Positions 46,171-56,774 of a DNA stretch of 64,000 nt are shown in pieces; within the stretch, counting starts at the first letter, position 1, and each line of letters starts with the position of its first letter. Made by a program: the position numbers and the translations under genes. The stretch covers positions 1-64,000 of the forward strand of contig JAAEAF010002586.1 in assembly GCA_011037195.1 (NCBI GenBank), given 5' to 3'. The stretch comes from Triatoma infestans. Taxonomy: Eukaryota; Arthropoda; Insecta; Hemiptera; Reduviidae. The notes beneath the pieces are model-generated. The model searched no databases. It had not been told where the DNA came from and was given only the letters and a program-made list of their open reading frames with translations.

Positions 46171-46319
46171 AGCTATCCGCGAGGGACAGTGAGTGAGCGA
46201 TAAGTGTAGGTACTAATATCACTGGGTATTTTCTCCCAGTTTTGTTCATTTATGTTTATCTTTCCAGGTCCTATAGTCAGCATATTTTCATATACTTAAA
46301 AAAAAGAAAGGTATTCCAG

Positions 46320-46960
46320 GTTAAAAAATTCTTTGTGGACCAATTCCAATAAATCAAAAACAGATTATATTGTCACACGTCCGGTTAACCGACTTTCTAG
46401 AAATTTGGGATTCTAACAAAGTCCCTAACAGAGTTAGACGTTATACAGGCGGTGGTAGAACCATACCTGAAATGGTACTTTAGAGGAAAGCATAACGTTA
46501 CCGCTCCACTCTCCCACAACCTCGCCCCCCCCAAAATCAATTTTCCCAGAAAAAAAAGTAAAAAATAAAAGTGTATACGAAGTTTAAAGAAAAATGGATG
46601 GTAGGAGGTCACAATTTTCGAGAAAATTGCGGGGAAAACTATTCAAGCAAAAGGCGCACACTTCATGTTGAATGATTTTGACTGAAATTTCGGCGATTAT
46701 ATTGTCACACTTCCGGACAGTATAATCGCGGTGGTGGTACTTAATATAAAGTTTGAGCTTGCTGCGATTTTTTAACTGAGATATTTTATTCAGACTGACT
46801 GACACACACACAGGCGGGCATTAGAATTGCTAAAAACATTTTGTTCGTAATCACAGGACTCAAAAAATATATTTCCGGTGAAAAGTAAGACTCAATTTCG
46901 AAAATTGTTATGATCGCTATACTACCCCCCACAAGTACGAAAATGTATAAAATACAAAAT
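46320..46960 (-). repeat. Family A repeat, minus orientation
   Basis: Plus-strand landmarks: GTCACACGTCCGGTTAACCG, AAATGGTACTTTAGAGGAAA, GCATAACGTTACCGCTCC, CCAAAATCAATTTTCCCAG and AAGGCGCACACTTCATG. Inside, ATTATATTGTCACACTTCCG is inserted or duplicated. Confidence 0.7.
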
Positions 46961-46964
46961 AAAT

Positions 46965-47600
46965 AATTATTTTTTTTTTTTTTAAGACGAATGAGAAAAA
47001 ATTAATTTAAAGGAGCAAAATAGATAAGATAAGCAGATTTTTAATTGATTTTATTTATGTGAAACATTTATTAATGATTGGAGAGGAAGGAGAAAACAAG
47101 TGACGTCATTAAAACGAGAGAGGTGAGAGAGAAAGAGATTATTTTGTCAGCACCAGAAAACATCCCCCCTCATTCCTCTGAGGAAATCCTACTCCCTTCA
47201 CCTTCATTGCCAGCCCTTCTTTCACCATTAAAAAGAAGGGTTGTTGATCATCATTTCAGGTTTTTCCCAAAAGAGTGGTTCCCCTCCTGTCGCCCTTGGT
47301 AACCCAATTATCTTTTCACCATCATCCTTTTTTTTTTTCTTGTCTGAATATTTCCGGAGAACCCAGCCCTTTGCACAAACATAATTTAACATTAATAATA
47401 ATATTTATTAATCCAAAAAAAAGTGACTGTTGAAGACAATTAAAAATTCCTTCTTGGAGAGAGAATTTTCTTGATATAAATCTGAAAACGAAATGGGACT
47501 TCTATTCCATCTTTAAATCCTCGAACCATGGTTCCGTAAACGGAGAATTAATGGAGAATTGTCAATGCGAACAAATCCAGATATGAGTCCTGTACAGCAA
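46965..47600. other. Non-coding stretch
   Basis: No gene recognised; the open frame at 47078-47302 shows no domain. Confidence 0.45.
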
Positions 47601-48180
47601 AATACTCCTTCCAATATCTGAACTATATACCTATCCTTTCGTTGGAGTACGTGCGATATTTCGGCCTGTACCTTGAACGCCTTACCTTGGCGCTATACCT
47701 CAAACGTCTTACTTGGAACCAAACCCACACACTTGACTCAAGCGGCAGGAACTTAACTTCCGATATGGAATGATCAAAAGGTTACTCTACATACGATCAA
47801 AACTGACTCTTTCAAACAAACAGAATACTCTTACAGCCTACTCGTTCCCATCTACATATAGACTAGAAATTTAGGAGAAAACGCCGTATCCAATCCCTCC
47901 AATTAAAAATCCTTCACCAATCATCGATGCTACTTTTTAAACCAGCAACCACAGTATCTACACAGACCTACAAATACTATCTGCCTTCGACTTCGCGCCA
48001 AGTCCAGCATATATTAAATTTCATTTCAAACTTCCAATCATTACAATCCACTGTTCTGCAATTTGTACTGGACAACACTTCTTACGAATCTCTTTACAAA
48101 GGCTGAAGCGTTGATGGCCTTGCTACCACCTGATCAAAGGACATCCTATGAATTCGCTTCGTCGGTAACCGACTTTTATG
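47600..48180 (+). pseudogene. Jockey-clade LINE 3' fragment
   Basis: In changing frames: VRYFGLYLERLTLALYLKRL, TWNQTHT.LKRQELNFRYGM, IRSKLTLSNKQNTLTAYS, IYTDLQILSAFDFAPSPAYI and LQRLKR.WPCYHLIKG. This is the same region of the protein as 45690-46170 and 51470-50890. An old copy with many stops. Confidence 0.75.
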
Positions 48181-48199
48181 GTCATCATTAGATGGAATT

Positions 48200-49110
48200 T
48201 TCTTTATTAATTATTTATTTATTTTTGTTATATTTCTTTTTTCTTTTTATTGTTATATATTTTAGTAAGGGTTTCAAAGAAAATTTAGGTGCTTTCTCTC
48301 GGTTATAGATAGAAACTTTTAATTTACATTTATTTCCGGCCTTCATATGTCTAAAGGTCATAAACTTTATTTATATACAACAGAAATTTCAATAAACAAC
48401 TGCATGCTTCAATAAACTTTCATTCCATCAACCGTTTAACCGTAAACCATATGTCGATGTTTGCTGTATGATTGTCGAAGCAGTTATTTTTTTATAAAGT
48501 GAGCGCGGTTCGATTACAGTAAAAATAAAAATAAAATTTCGCAAACGTTTCGATAATTTGTATTATCTTCATCAAAGCCTAAAAAGAATTTTGTTTACAT
48601 ATGAGGTATAAAATAGTCACAAATAAAAGAGATATGGCTACGACATATTACTTACACTAAACACTACAGTACTTTCCAAGATTTCTAGTAATACTCGTAT
48701 TAGTGAGAAGTTTGAGATTCTTATGACTAGTGGATTATGATAACAACTCCTTTTTGTTATTTTATTTATTCATTCAATGAAAAAGGACACTTCGCCCTGG
48801 GAGGTCGTCTCCAGCTACAGTCTGGAAGAAGTTAGTTTAAACGAATGAGGGGAAGAATCCCCTAAAACAAGAGCTTTGCCCGGCCTTGGTCCCGATGAAA
48901 TAATCCAAAGGATCTGAAACAATCTTGTAATAGTTGGTCTAATCAAACATTAGAGGCGCAACGGGAACCTAGGAGTCACAAAGGAGAACGGGCGGAATGC
49001 GGCACTAATATTCAATAAGTTATATAATCCTCGACGTCTGTCCGCTGCTGGTGATGGACATCCGGTCCATCCGGTGATGGACAGTGTTGTCTGTAACGAG
49101 AGAACACTTG
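48200..49110. other. Mostly non-coding; contains a hammerhead-like core on the minus strand
   Basis: At 48541-48580 the minus strand reads TTGATGA-A-GATAAT-acaa-ATTATC-GAAACG, a 6-bp stem between TGATGA and GAAACG as in the foldback copies, but with no clear outer stem. Nothing coding. Confidence 0.4.
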
Positions 49111-49119
49111 CTGAAGGCC

Positions 49120-49190
49120 GGCAGTGCACTGAGAAGGCTCCGGGCGCCAATTACCATAGATGTTAACGCGCCTTAAATTACAAAAAAAAA
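49120..49190 (-). repeat. Short dispersed repeat C, minus copy
   Basis: The minus strand reads AATTTAAGGCGCGTTAACAT, CTATGGTAATTGGCGCCCGG, AGCCTTCTCAGTGCACTGCC, matching 38885-38965. The match stops near the CTGCC, so the unit may be about 70-80 bp or the rest has diverged. Confidence 0.6.
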
Positions 49191-49194
49191 TAAA

Positions 49195-50480
49195 TAAATA
49201 AATAATGAAAACCATTTAATAAAATTATTATATTACTAAAGTAGCAAATTTAAAACAAAACTTACTTTTATGTCTTGTTTAACTTTCACTTAAAATATTT
49301 AAGAGATGATTTTGATTGGATTAGCGAATTAAAAAAAATTCTCGCCCCGAGCAAAATATGAAAGGACGGTGTTTCAACTACGGGAGTGATGGTTCTTAAC
49401 TCACTTTTCGCTCGAGAACTTTCTGGTACTTCCAAGAATAAGTGAGGTTTTTTTTATTTTTTGTTTTTGTTTTTTATTTGATAAAAACAAATCAAGGTGG
49501 GCGCCTGCCCGGTAAACCCCTGAACATCACAAATTTCATCTTAATGGAAGTGTGGCCTAAACTTTTCTATTCCCCCCAGTACTCGATATTCCTGGGAGGA
49601 CAGCAATCTAAACCTAAACTAACCTACAATAGTAATAAGAACCCATTTAACCAAACGGTCCCCACCTTTGCCAATGTCCACCTCTTCTTTTCCTTTTCTA
49701 ATTGTTATCTCAACACAGTCCACCACCCTCTAACGTTTTTAGTGCGGCGTGATGGCCAATAAAAATAAAGATACTTTATAAATCATAATGTTTCGCCTAT
49801 TAATTTATTTTTGAACACTATTTAAAAATTCAACAAGCATTTCTGAAAGTTTGGCTATGTTTATAAATTGCTACTCCTGTGTATCATGTATTGAAAAAGC
49901 ATTCAATTAATTATAAATCAAATTTTCGTAGAAACTTCTCGTTAAATAGGGTGGGGCCGCCGCTATAATAACTGGTGTTGAACTGTGAAATGAAACCTTC
50001 ACCCGTCAATCAGAAACAAGTTTTGCATAATTAATATTTCAGATATTATTATATATTCTCGGAGAGTGGGGGGGGGATGTTTTGTTATTTTGTTTATCAC
50101 ATGCATAAGTTAAAAACATTTTATTACATGTTTCCACATATACAAAAGAAGACTACTTGTATTTTTAACTGTATATTTATTGTGAATAATAAATTATAAC
50201 GAGAAAATATTATTCACCTAGGTTGGCAGCATTGTGTTTAAATAAAAACAACAATATCGACTCAAACAACAATTCAACAATAGTAATAAATTTACATATG
50301 GACATGAAAATTTATATATGGAAATGTGAAGACAGCTTCTCGATTTAATCATAGAAAAACAAATTAATGCCAATTTTCTCAGGCGGGCTTTAGGTCTCAC
50401 TGTACCAATCAGGTGTCAAGGACGAGCGGCGAACAAACATAATTTACAAACATGTATTACTCATATTAATAAAACCAAAT
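49195..50480. other. Non-coding stretch
   Basis: No coding family or transposon end was recognised. G run at 50069-50075. Confidence 0.45.
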
Positions 50481-50489
50481 AAAATCTGA

Positions 50490-50576
50490 AGCTAGTATCG
50501 GGAATCCAACCCAATACCATAATCTTTTCATCCTGGCAATGCACGCCTCTACTCCACTCAGCTACCGAAGCGTCTA
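50490..50576 (-). mobile_element. tRNA-derived SINE head
   Basis: On the minus strand a perfect A box TAGCTGAGTGG (50564-50554) and a B box GGTTGGATTCC with one mismatch (about 50511-50501) are spaced as in a tRNA. A tail ATTTTATTTGGTTTTATTAA follows, similar to the tail of the SINE at 7238. No confident target duplication, and no intact tRNA cloverleaf that I can fold. Confidence 0.6.
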
Positions 50577-50689
50577 TATTAAAGTTTTATTTATAAATCG
50601 ACTTCTTTTGATACAAAGATTTCCTCTGTAAAGAAAGTTTCTATCAAAATCTGCAACCTGAAATTAGAAAAAGTTTCCAATTTCTGGTA

Positions 50690-50859
50690 ATATTTCAACA
50701 AAAACAGCAGGAAATATTAAGATCATATCAAACTTTCGATCTAAAGTTTTCACCGGAAATATATGTTTTGAGTTCCGCTGGGACCGGAAATAGTGTTTTT
50801 CTTTTTTAGAAATTGGTGTGTGTGTGGGGAGGGGGGCAGCATAACTCAAAAACGAAAAT

Positions 50860-50861
<2 letters not shown>
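50690..50861 (+). repeat. Family A repeat, left part, interrupted by the Jockey LINE
   Basis: AAGTTTTCACCGGAAATATA, GTTTTGAGTTCCGCTGGGAC and AACTCAAAAACGAAAATTC lead up to the LINE poly(T) at 50862. The repeat resumes at about 52504. Confidence 0.7.
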
Positions 50862-50893
<32 letters not shown>

Positions 50894-52505
50894 TTTTTAT
50901 TGATTTTTACAACTGCACAATTTGCGTGCAATAAGTAAAACAGATAATATGCGAATTATGTGTGCATTGGCTGAATGCCGCGGCACACGACCTGATCTAC
51001 GTGAACGACTGTCATCCAGCGATGGCAGCCGTAACAAACCATTAAGAATGGAGTCTCACAACTGTCCTAAGACAGCCGATTGTGTAAGTAGATGATCACG
51101 AGGCCATCGACGCTTCAGTCGCCGTAATGGGTTAGAGGGAAGAGTTGTGGTTGAGAGCGCTTGGATAAGTGGATTTGAATGAGAGGATAGTTGGGAATGG
51201 AACTTTAGATATCGGGACTTGGCTATTGCAGAAACGAAGGGAATTTTTAGGTCGTTATGGATGGTGTGATTGGAAACGTAGAAGGGAGCATTGACTATAG
51301 TGCGAAGGATTTTAGACTGTAGGGACTGAATGCGGTAAAGGTTTGAATGTCTGGCTGTTCCATATAGTTCGATTCCGTAAGTCCAAATAGGGGCTAATAG
51401 AGAGTAATATAGTTGTCGTTTGTTATGTAATGTAAGTTTCGAACGTATGTCTAGAAGTTTTTTTAGTATTTTTATCTGTTATTCAGTTCAGTTCTTTTTA
51501 GTCGAGTATGGGGATTCCAGGTTAGTCGTTTGTCAAGATTGAGACCAAGGTAACGAACTTTTGTGACGGGAGGTAAAGGAATGTGGTTGAAATATATAGG
51601 AGGAAGGGTTTTTCGATTTAATGTGAGGACTATGTAATTGGATTTGAGTTGATTCACCTTTATTCTCCACTTTCGGAGCCAGGGTTCAAGGATGTTGAGA
51701 TGGGATTGAAGATGTCTAGCTGACATGACGGGATCATTATGAGGGGATAGGATGGCCGTATCGTCGGCGAAGGTGAAGGTGACCGTATCAGAATGTAGTG
51801 GGAGGTCAGCAGTATATACTGTGTAAAGAAGGGGAGCGAGTATGCTTCCTTGTGGAACACCAGCGTGAATAGGAAATATGGGAGAAAATGAGGATCCTTG
51901 GACAACCATGAAATGGCGATCGGCAAGATATGATTTGAGGATGAGGTAATAAGTGGAAGGAAGGATGCCCTTAAGTTTCCACAATAAGCCCGGATGCCAT
52001 ACCCGATCAAACGCTTGAGAGATGTCCAGGAAGGCTCCCGAGCAGTATTGCTTCCGCTCAAGGGAGGTAGCGATGGTGTCTACAACTCTGTGTGCCTGGT
52101 GAATGGTAGAGTGATAACTGCGGAAACCGAATTGGTGATCAGGAATAATATTGAGTGGAGCTAATAGAGTATGGAGGCGGGATAGAAGAAGTTTTTCAAA
52201 AATTTTTCCTAGTAATGGTAATAAACTAATGGGTCGATAAGAGGAAGGGGAATGAACGGGTTTATTAGGTTTGGAAATCATGCGGATTGAAGAAAATTTC
52301 CAGAGTATAGGGAAGTGAGTTGTTCTAAGTATAGCATTGTATAGGGATGTTAGGAAAACGATGGCCTTAGGTGGGAGCTGTAAGAGGATGCGGGTGTTGA
52401 TAAGGTCATATCCAGGGCTTTTTTTAGGATGAATATTGCGGATTATTTTCAAAACTTGTTTTGGTGTAAATGCTTTAGGTGGGAGTGACAGAGGAAGTGG
52501 GATAT
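50862..52505 (-). mobile_element. Recent 5'-truncated Jockey LINE
   Basis: The element has a 29-base poly(A) tail (poly(T) at 50862-50890 on plus) and about 1.6 kb of reverse transcriptase sequence with a single frame break. Both sides show consecutive segments of one family A copy (AACTCAAAAACGAAAATTC on the left, CAAACTTGATATTTCG on the right), which fixes the insertion site. A clear target-site duplication was not found. Endonuclease and ORF1 are missing. Confidence 0.9.
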
Positions 52506-52509
52506 TCAA
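51472..52509 (-). pseudogene. Jockey reverse transcriptase, 345-codon open frame, truncated
   Basis: The frame contains the RT blocks in order: KKSPGYDLINTRILLQLPPK, SYRPISLLPLLGKIFEKLLL, IIPDHQFGFRSYHSTIHQAH, GAFLDISQAFDRVWHPGLLW (first catalytic Asp), HAGVPQGSILAPLLYTVYTA and FTFADDTAILSPHND (FADD with both catalytic aspartates intact), then VRYLGLNLDKRLTWNPHTRL. It stops at 51472. A one-base shift near 51480 puts the rest in another frame: ILKKLLDIRSKLTLHNKRQL, LAPIWTYGIELYGTARHSNL, RRLKRRWPRDHLL, ending near 51040. The first codons at 52509-52505 are repeat-derived. The protein would copy RNA into DNA at the insertion site, but the loss of the endonuclease makes this copy immobile. Confidence 0.9.
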
Positions 52510-52740
52510 ACTTGATATTTCGTTTAAGTTTTACCAACCAAGGTACCCGACAATAAAGTTAAACTAGGTCAACTCGGTTTTTTGTGATTATTCTCGAAAC
52601 TACTATTATCTTTAAACTTGATATATTTAGTGTGCCACAAGTTTTATTGGAAATTTATTTCCGGAAGAATTCACTTTAGAGGAGAGGTTACGACTAAGCT
52701 TGATAGAGGGGATTCAGGCGACTAAACGTTAATCCTTCAA
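52504..52740 (+). repeat. Family A repeat, right part, after the Jockey insertion
   Basis: CAAACTTGATATTTCGTTTA, AGTTTTACCAACCAAGG, CTCGAAACTACTATTATC and TTCCGGAAGAATTCACTTTA continue the family A order begun at 50690. Confidence 0.65.
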
Positions 52741-52810
52741 AACTAAAACTTTCGTTACACGAAAATGGAAATGGAAATAACAACAAAACCACAATAAATT
52801 CAATACTTAC

Positions 52811-53023
52811 AGTTCATATCTACATGTACGGTTGATGTCAACGGTAGAGTTTTATTATTGTTGGATGCTGTACACGTGAGCTCTGATCTAAGATCAGATC
52901 TGCCCAAACTATGGATTACCAATAAGCTCTGTGTCTGCGGCCCACCAGCACTCGATCCTGGACTGCTGAAGTTTGTCAACAGTTCATCGCCACGATACCA
53001 TGCCACAGTTGGTCGTGGTTTAC
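52811..53023 (-). CDS. Internal coding exon, Sidestep-family Ig protein (C-terminal half of one Ig domain)
   Basis: Reading the minus strand, a pyrimidine-rich acceptor ending TTTGTTGACAG is followed by an open stretch starting (G)KPRPTVAWYRGDELL and ending LTSTVHVDMN plus one base, then the donor GTAAGT. The 213-bp exon starts and ends in phase 1. It carries the core Trp of an Ig fold (AWYRGD) and the second core Cys (ELTCTASNNN); the first Cys must be in the previous exon. N-glycosylation sequons NFS and NKT are present. The order PRPTVAWYR, SELTC, VHVDMN is typical of the second Ig domain of arthropod Sidestep proteins, transmembrane Ig/FN3 receptors that act in motor-axon guidance and synaptic partner recognition with Beat proteins. 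Databases often label relatives nephrin-, hemicentin- or CD22-like. Which Side paralogue this is cannot be decided from one exon. I saw no preceding exon between 53024 and 64000. Confidence 0.88.
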
Positions 53024-53029
53024 CTGTCA

Positions 53030-53640
53030 ACAAATAAAAACAGATTTTCATTTGCGACGCATATCCATTCAAGTTGAACGATTATATTCAGACAATAAGT
53101 AAATCTGTTTCTTAGAAGATTCAATAAAATGAACAAATGCTTTGTCGTGAACATTAATTATTACTTATTCAATGCAAAAAAAAGCTGGAGATCCTCTTAA
53201 TCTAATGGTAGATGCGTAAGTCAGAGGTAGAAGTGGCGCATGTTGTGTTCCTAGAAAATTATCCTCACTACAGATACAAATATTCAATTACTCTAGACTA
53301 AGATTAGATAAAACCGAACACCGCGGGTACCGCTAAAATTCATGTAATTCCATACACATTGAAATCGCCGCACATATTGAAAAAAAGATCTTTATTGTTA
53401 CCAATAACCAATATAGAGAATTATCATATTCGTTTGAACTTTTTCCCGAGAAAATTGATTTTTAGGAGATGTTGTGTGGGAAAGCTGGTAGTCACACGCT
53501 GGTAGTCAGCTTTTCTTCCAAGAATCGTTTTATAATTACAGTTTTTAGTTCTCACACATATTTATCATTGAAATCAATATTTCAATATTGAAATATTAAA
53601 AATTAAATATTTAGTAAAAATTCCGACTTTGTTAAATACA
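53030..53640. other. Intron sequence with a family A scrap
   Basis: A plus-oriented piece (TTTTTCCCGAGAAAATTGAT, near 53440) is the only recognisable content. Confidence 0.5.
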
Positions 53641-53646
53641 CTAGAG

Positions 53647-54913
53647 CAAGGTGAAATGTTCTCGGCCTAGCCTATAGATGGCACTACTAAAAATGAAATT
53701 ACTGTTTTGTTATGCTGGCATACTTGTTGCAAAAGTAAATACCAAATGTGAATTTGATCAGTCAAATAGTTTTTGTTTTATAAGACTGATTAAAGTAAGC
53801 GTGTTGTGTGCTTTTGGCAAAATGATAAACTTGAATACCGTTCAGTCATAAATTCATCGTTTTGATGGTTTATAGCCAAGAGAAATTCATCCAAAGTTAA
53901 TGAAAGTGTATAAGAAACAAGGTCTGCACCTTCGTCATCAACAGTAAAAAAAAATGGGAAGCTGAGTTTAAATGTGGTCGAACATCGATTGAAGATGATC
54001 CACGTGAAGGACGGCCAAAAACCGCAACTACCGAAGAAAATATCGAGAAGATACACAATATAGTGCTAGATCATCGACGATTTTAAGTGTATGAGATAGC
54101 TATGGCTGTAGGCATCTCAGAAGAAAGGTTACGGTACATTTTACACGAAGATCTCAGTATGAGAATGCTTTGTGCAAGGTGGATGCCGCATTTGTTAAAT
54201 ACTGATCGCAAACAAATCGGGAATCGAGTTTCTCAGCAATGTTTATGCCGATTTAAGAAGAATCCAACCTATTTTCTGCGCGATGGATAAACATGGATTT
54301 ACAACTTCACACCTCAGACAAAACAACAGTCCAAGCAGTGGGTAGAAGTCGGTGGCTCAGCACCGAAGAAAGCAAAGACAATTGCATCTGCTGGAAAGGT
54401 TAGGGGGCTAGTATTTTTTGGGATTTCAAAGGGATCCTTTCAATTGGCTACCCACCAAAGGGTCGAACAGTTAATGGAGAATAACTACGCACATCTTTTT
54501 ACCTATTAGATGAACAAAAATAGAGAGAAAAGGCCTGGTTGCAGAGGAAAAAATCCTCTTTCACTAGGACAATGCCCCCCATAAAGGCGCTTTGACAATA
54601 TGAAAATTGAAGGATTTGAAGTAAGAATTATCCTCCTCATTTACCAGATTTTGCTCCCTCTGACTTTCATCTATTCCCAAACCTTAACAAATCTGGCTGG
54701 AAAACGTTTTGGGTCAAATGTAGAGGTGATAGCAGACAGAGGTAATGGATATTTTGAAAAACTTCCAGAATCGCACTTCAGGGACGGAATCCAGTTATTG
54801 GAGAAACGTTGGACAAAGTGTATTGAACTAAAGGGAGACTACAATGAGAAATAAATGCATTTTTAAAATAAAAAATACTCATTTTCTCTACTAGGCCGAG
54901 ACCTTTCACCTTG
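53647..54913 (+). mobile_element. Mariner element with terminal inverted repeats
   Basis: The left end 53647-53670 (CAAGGTGAAATGTTCTCGGC then CTAG) and right end 54891-54913 are inverted copies differing by about two changes. TA dinucleotides lie just outside (53641-53642 region and 54920), as expected for mariner target sites, though the outermost bases are uncertain. At about 1.27 kb it is full length. Confidence 0.9.
53820..54853 (+). pseudogene. Mariner transposase, multiple frame breaks
   Basis: In shifting frames: KVYKKQGLHLRHQQ, EDDPREGRPKTATTEENIEK, YEIAMAVGISEERLRYILHE, RMLCARWMPHLLNTDRKQIG, a TPQTKQQSKQWVEVGGSAPK block, REKRPGCRGKNP, then AGKRFGSNVEVIADRGNGYF and HFRDGIQLLEKRWTKCIELK. 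At the first catalytic motif (MDETW in the family) a one-base deletion breaks the frame. At the second (FHQDNAPPH) a CAG to TAG change makes a stop. The third (SPDFAPSDFHL) is intact. It belongs to the mariner D,D34D group. Confidence 0.9.
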
Positions 54914-55164
54914 CCCACGTACATATATATACACAAAATATTTCTGTTATAACAAAGTTACTTATTCAAACAAATATTGTTATAATTATCAATTATTTAC
55001 CCACAAATATGATACAAAGCCCTGCCACTGTCTATAATAAAGCTCCTCCTATGTCGTTCACAACACCATATATTAAGGAGCTTTACTTATGCAAACTTAT
55101 GGCTTAATCGAAAATTCATTAACTTGACGAGCAACTTTATAGAACTGTTTTCTTTCTTCTTTTC

Positions 55165-55440
55165 TAGAACTTTTTTTTTTCAGTTTTCCGGGCATTTCAA
55201 GAAATCATTCCAATGATTTCCTTTAAGCTACGAGTCCTGTCTGCACACATAAATACATATAACTTTTATTTGAAACATTTTCACGGGAAAAATTGATATT
55301 GTTATGGAGGTAGCGTTTTGCTTTCTTCTAAAGTAACACATCGGTACAATCTATGATTTTACCACCTTACTAATATTGGTAGAAATTTGTGAATTTGTCC
55401 ACTTTGTGATTATTTAACTGAAATTTTCCAACTACCACTA
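55165..55440 (+). repeat. Family A repeat, plus orientation
   Basis: Contains TTTCAGTTTTCCGGGCATTT, CACGGGAAAAATTGATATTG, TTTGCTTTCTTCTAAAGTAA and CAATCTATGATTTTACCACC in order. Confidence 0.65.
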
Positions 55441-55444
55441 TCAT

Positions 55445-56090
55445 CCTGAAAAAAAAATAAATAAAAAATAGCATTAATGCTAAAGTAAGCTATGGAGTCT
55501 GCGCACACTGGATTTATTAGACGTAACACATAAATAACGCTCTGGCTGTATTTTATCCAATACGGGATCCCCTAACCATCGGAACAATTTCTCTAAGGGT
55601 AGTGGGGGAGCCATCGTAAAACTAATTACACCATGTAATTAAATGTTTAATTATATACTGCAATAATGGCGGTATAATAAATAATAGTGGTCCAACACAT
55701 ACACACACACACATATACATATAACTTTGTTACGTGGTTCATGGTAACGGAACATTAATACTATTGTTATATTATTTGCCGTTGTTTATTTTGTTCATTA
55801 TATAGAACGAATTACAAGTAAACATGTAATTTATAGGGGGAAAAAAGTAGAAGGAAGTGAGTTGAAAATAGTCATAAATGTAAGTTCTTTGCTGGATGTC
55901 CAAAGAAAATGGAAAGTTAGTTAAGTTTATTAAGGTTAGATTCCACAGAAATTTCGTATATAGTTACGGATCGTAGGCACTGATCCGAAATAAACTTTTC
56001 CCGAACTCCTTTTGTTTCTGAGAAGAATTGCAGTATCATAACCAATTCTGTTAGGAGTTTATTTAGACTCCTCGTGTAGATCGAGTCCGT
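55445..56090. other. Non-coding stretch
   Basis: AC-rich run near 55697-55713; no gene recognised. Confidence 0.45.
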
Positions 56091-56770
56091 TTGGTGTGAT
56101 ACCCGATAATTACCTCCGGTGTTAACGGACGGTAGTAATGGATGGTAGGTCTGGAGATGCGGTCTATTTTGAGACTGGAAATCACTTTGACGTATTTCAT
56201 TTCACTTGGTGAATGGATCACTGTTTTCTAGACTGAGATTTATGCTATTCTTTGTTGTATTTTGGACTAGCGAATACGTAACACTAACTTGAAAGGTGTT
56301 TGTATCTGGTCGTACAGTGTCTTCACATCCAAGTTAATACCAGGATATTCTAGAACACTGGAAGAGCTTTCTTCCTTGGCGGATGTACTTCCATTCTGGA
56401 TAACAGGTCAAATGAATTTCTGGGAATGAGGAGGCGAATAGGTTTTTCCCAAATTAGGCGCCTTTCTCTCTCTTTCATTGTTCTCGAGCGTCTGTTGGTG
56501 TGTCTTTAGGCACATGTCTTCAAGTCATGGATAGTCTATGGATGAGTTGAATGGGATGTCGGCAGTCTAAGATGCTCATTTGAGCTCCGGACAGAGCCGC
56601 TGTGTCTTTCAAGGACCTCTCCAGACATCAAATTGGATCCCTTACTGGGCATTCTGGAGACACGTACGTAAAGGGGGCTCATGCTACACCCTTTTGTAGA
56701 GTTTATGTGACAGAAGAAGAGGCATTCATCCATCTTATGACATAAAGCCAAGAAGGAATTGCTTTATGTC
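56090..56770 (+). pseudogene. LINE family B, RNase H region, second plus-strand copy
   Basis: GGTAGGTCTGGAGATGCGGT matches 34950 onward (GGTAGGTCTGGGAGCTGCGG). Broken frames give AVYFETGNHF, GRAFFLGGCTS, NEFLGMRRRIGFSQIRRLSL, and near the end EAFIHLM in place of ETPIHL. It is more decayed than the 34905 copy. Confidence 0.65.
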
Positions 56771-56774
56771 AAGG

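Larger units (their letters stand above)
22094..52810 (-). other. 30.7 kb intron between the two Sidestep-family exons
   Basis: The interval is bounded on the minus strand by GTAAGT at 52810 and TTTTTCAG at 22094, and the flanking exon phases agree. It contains no other recognisable host exon. It is filled with transposon remnants, family A repeats, foldback elements and a minisatellite. The sequence left of 21942 and right of 53023 should be intron of the same gene. Confidence 0.75.

Noticed and set aside
51660..52061. Minus-strand 133-codon frame starting MSGSNTAREP
   Set aside because: It overlaps the Jockey RT frame in another phase and has no family match.
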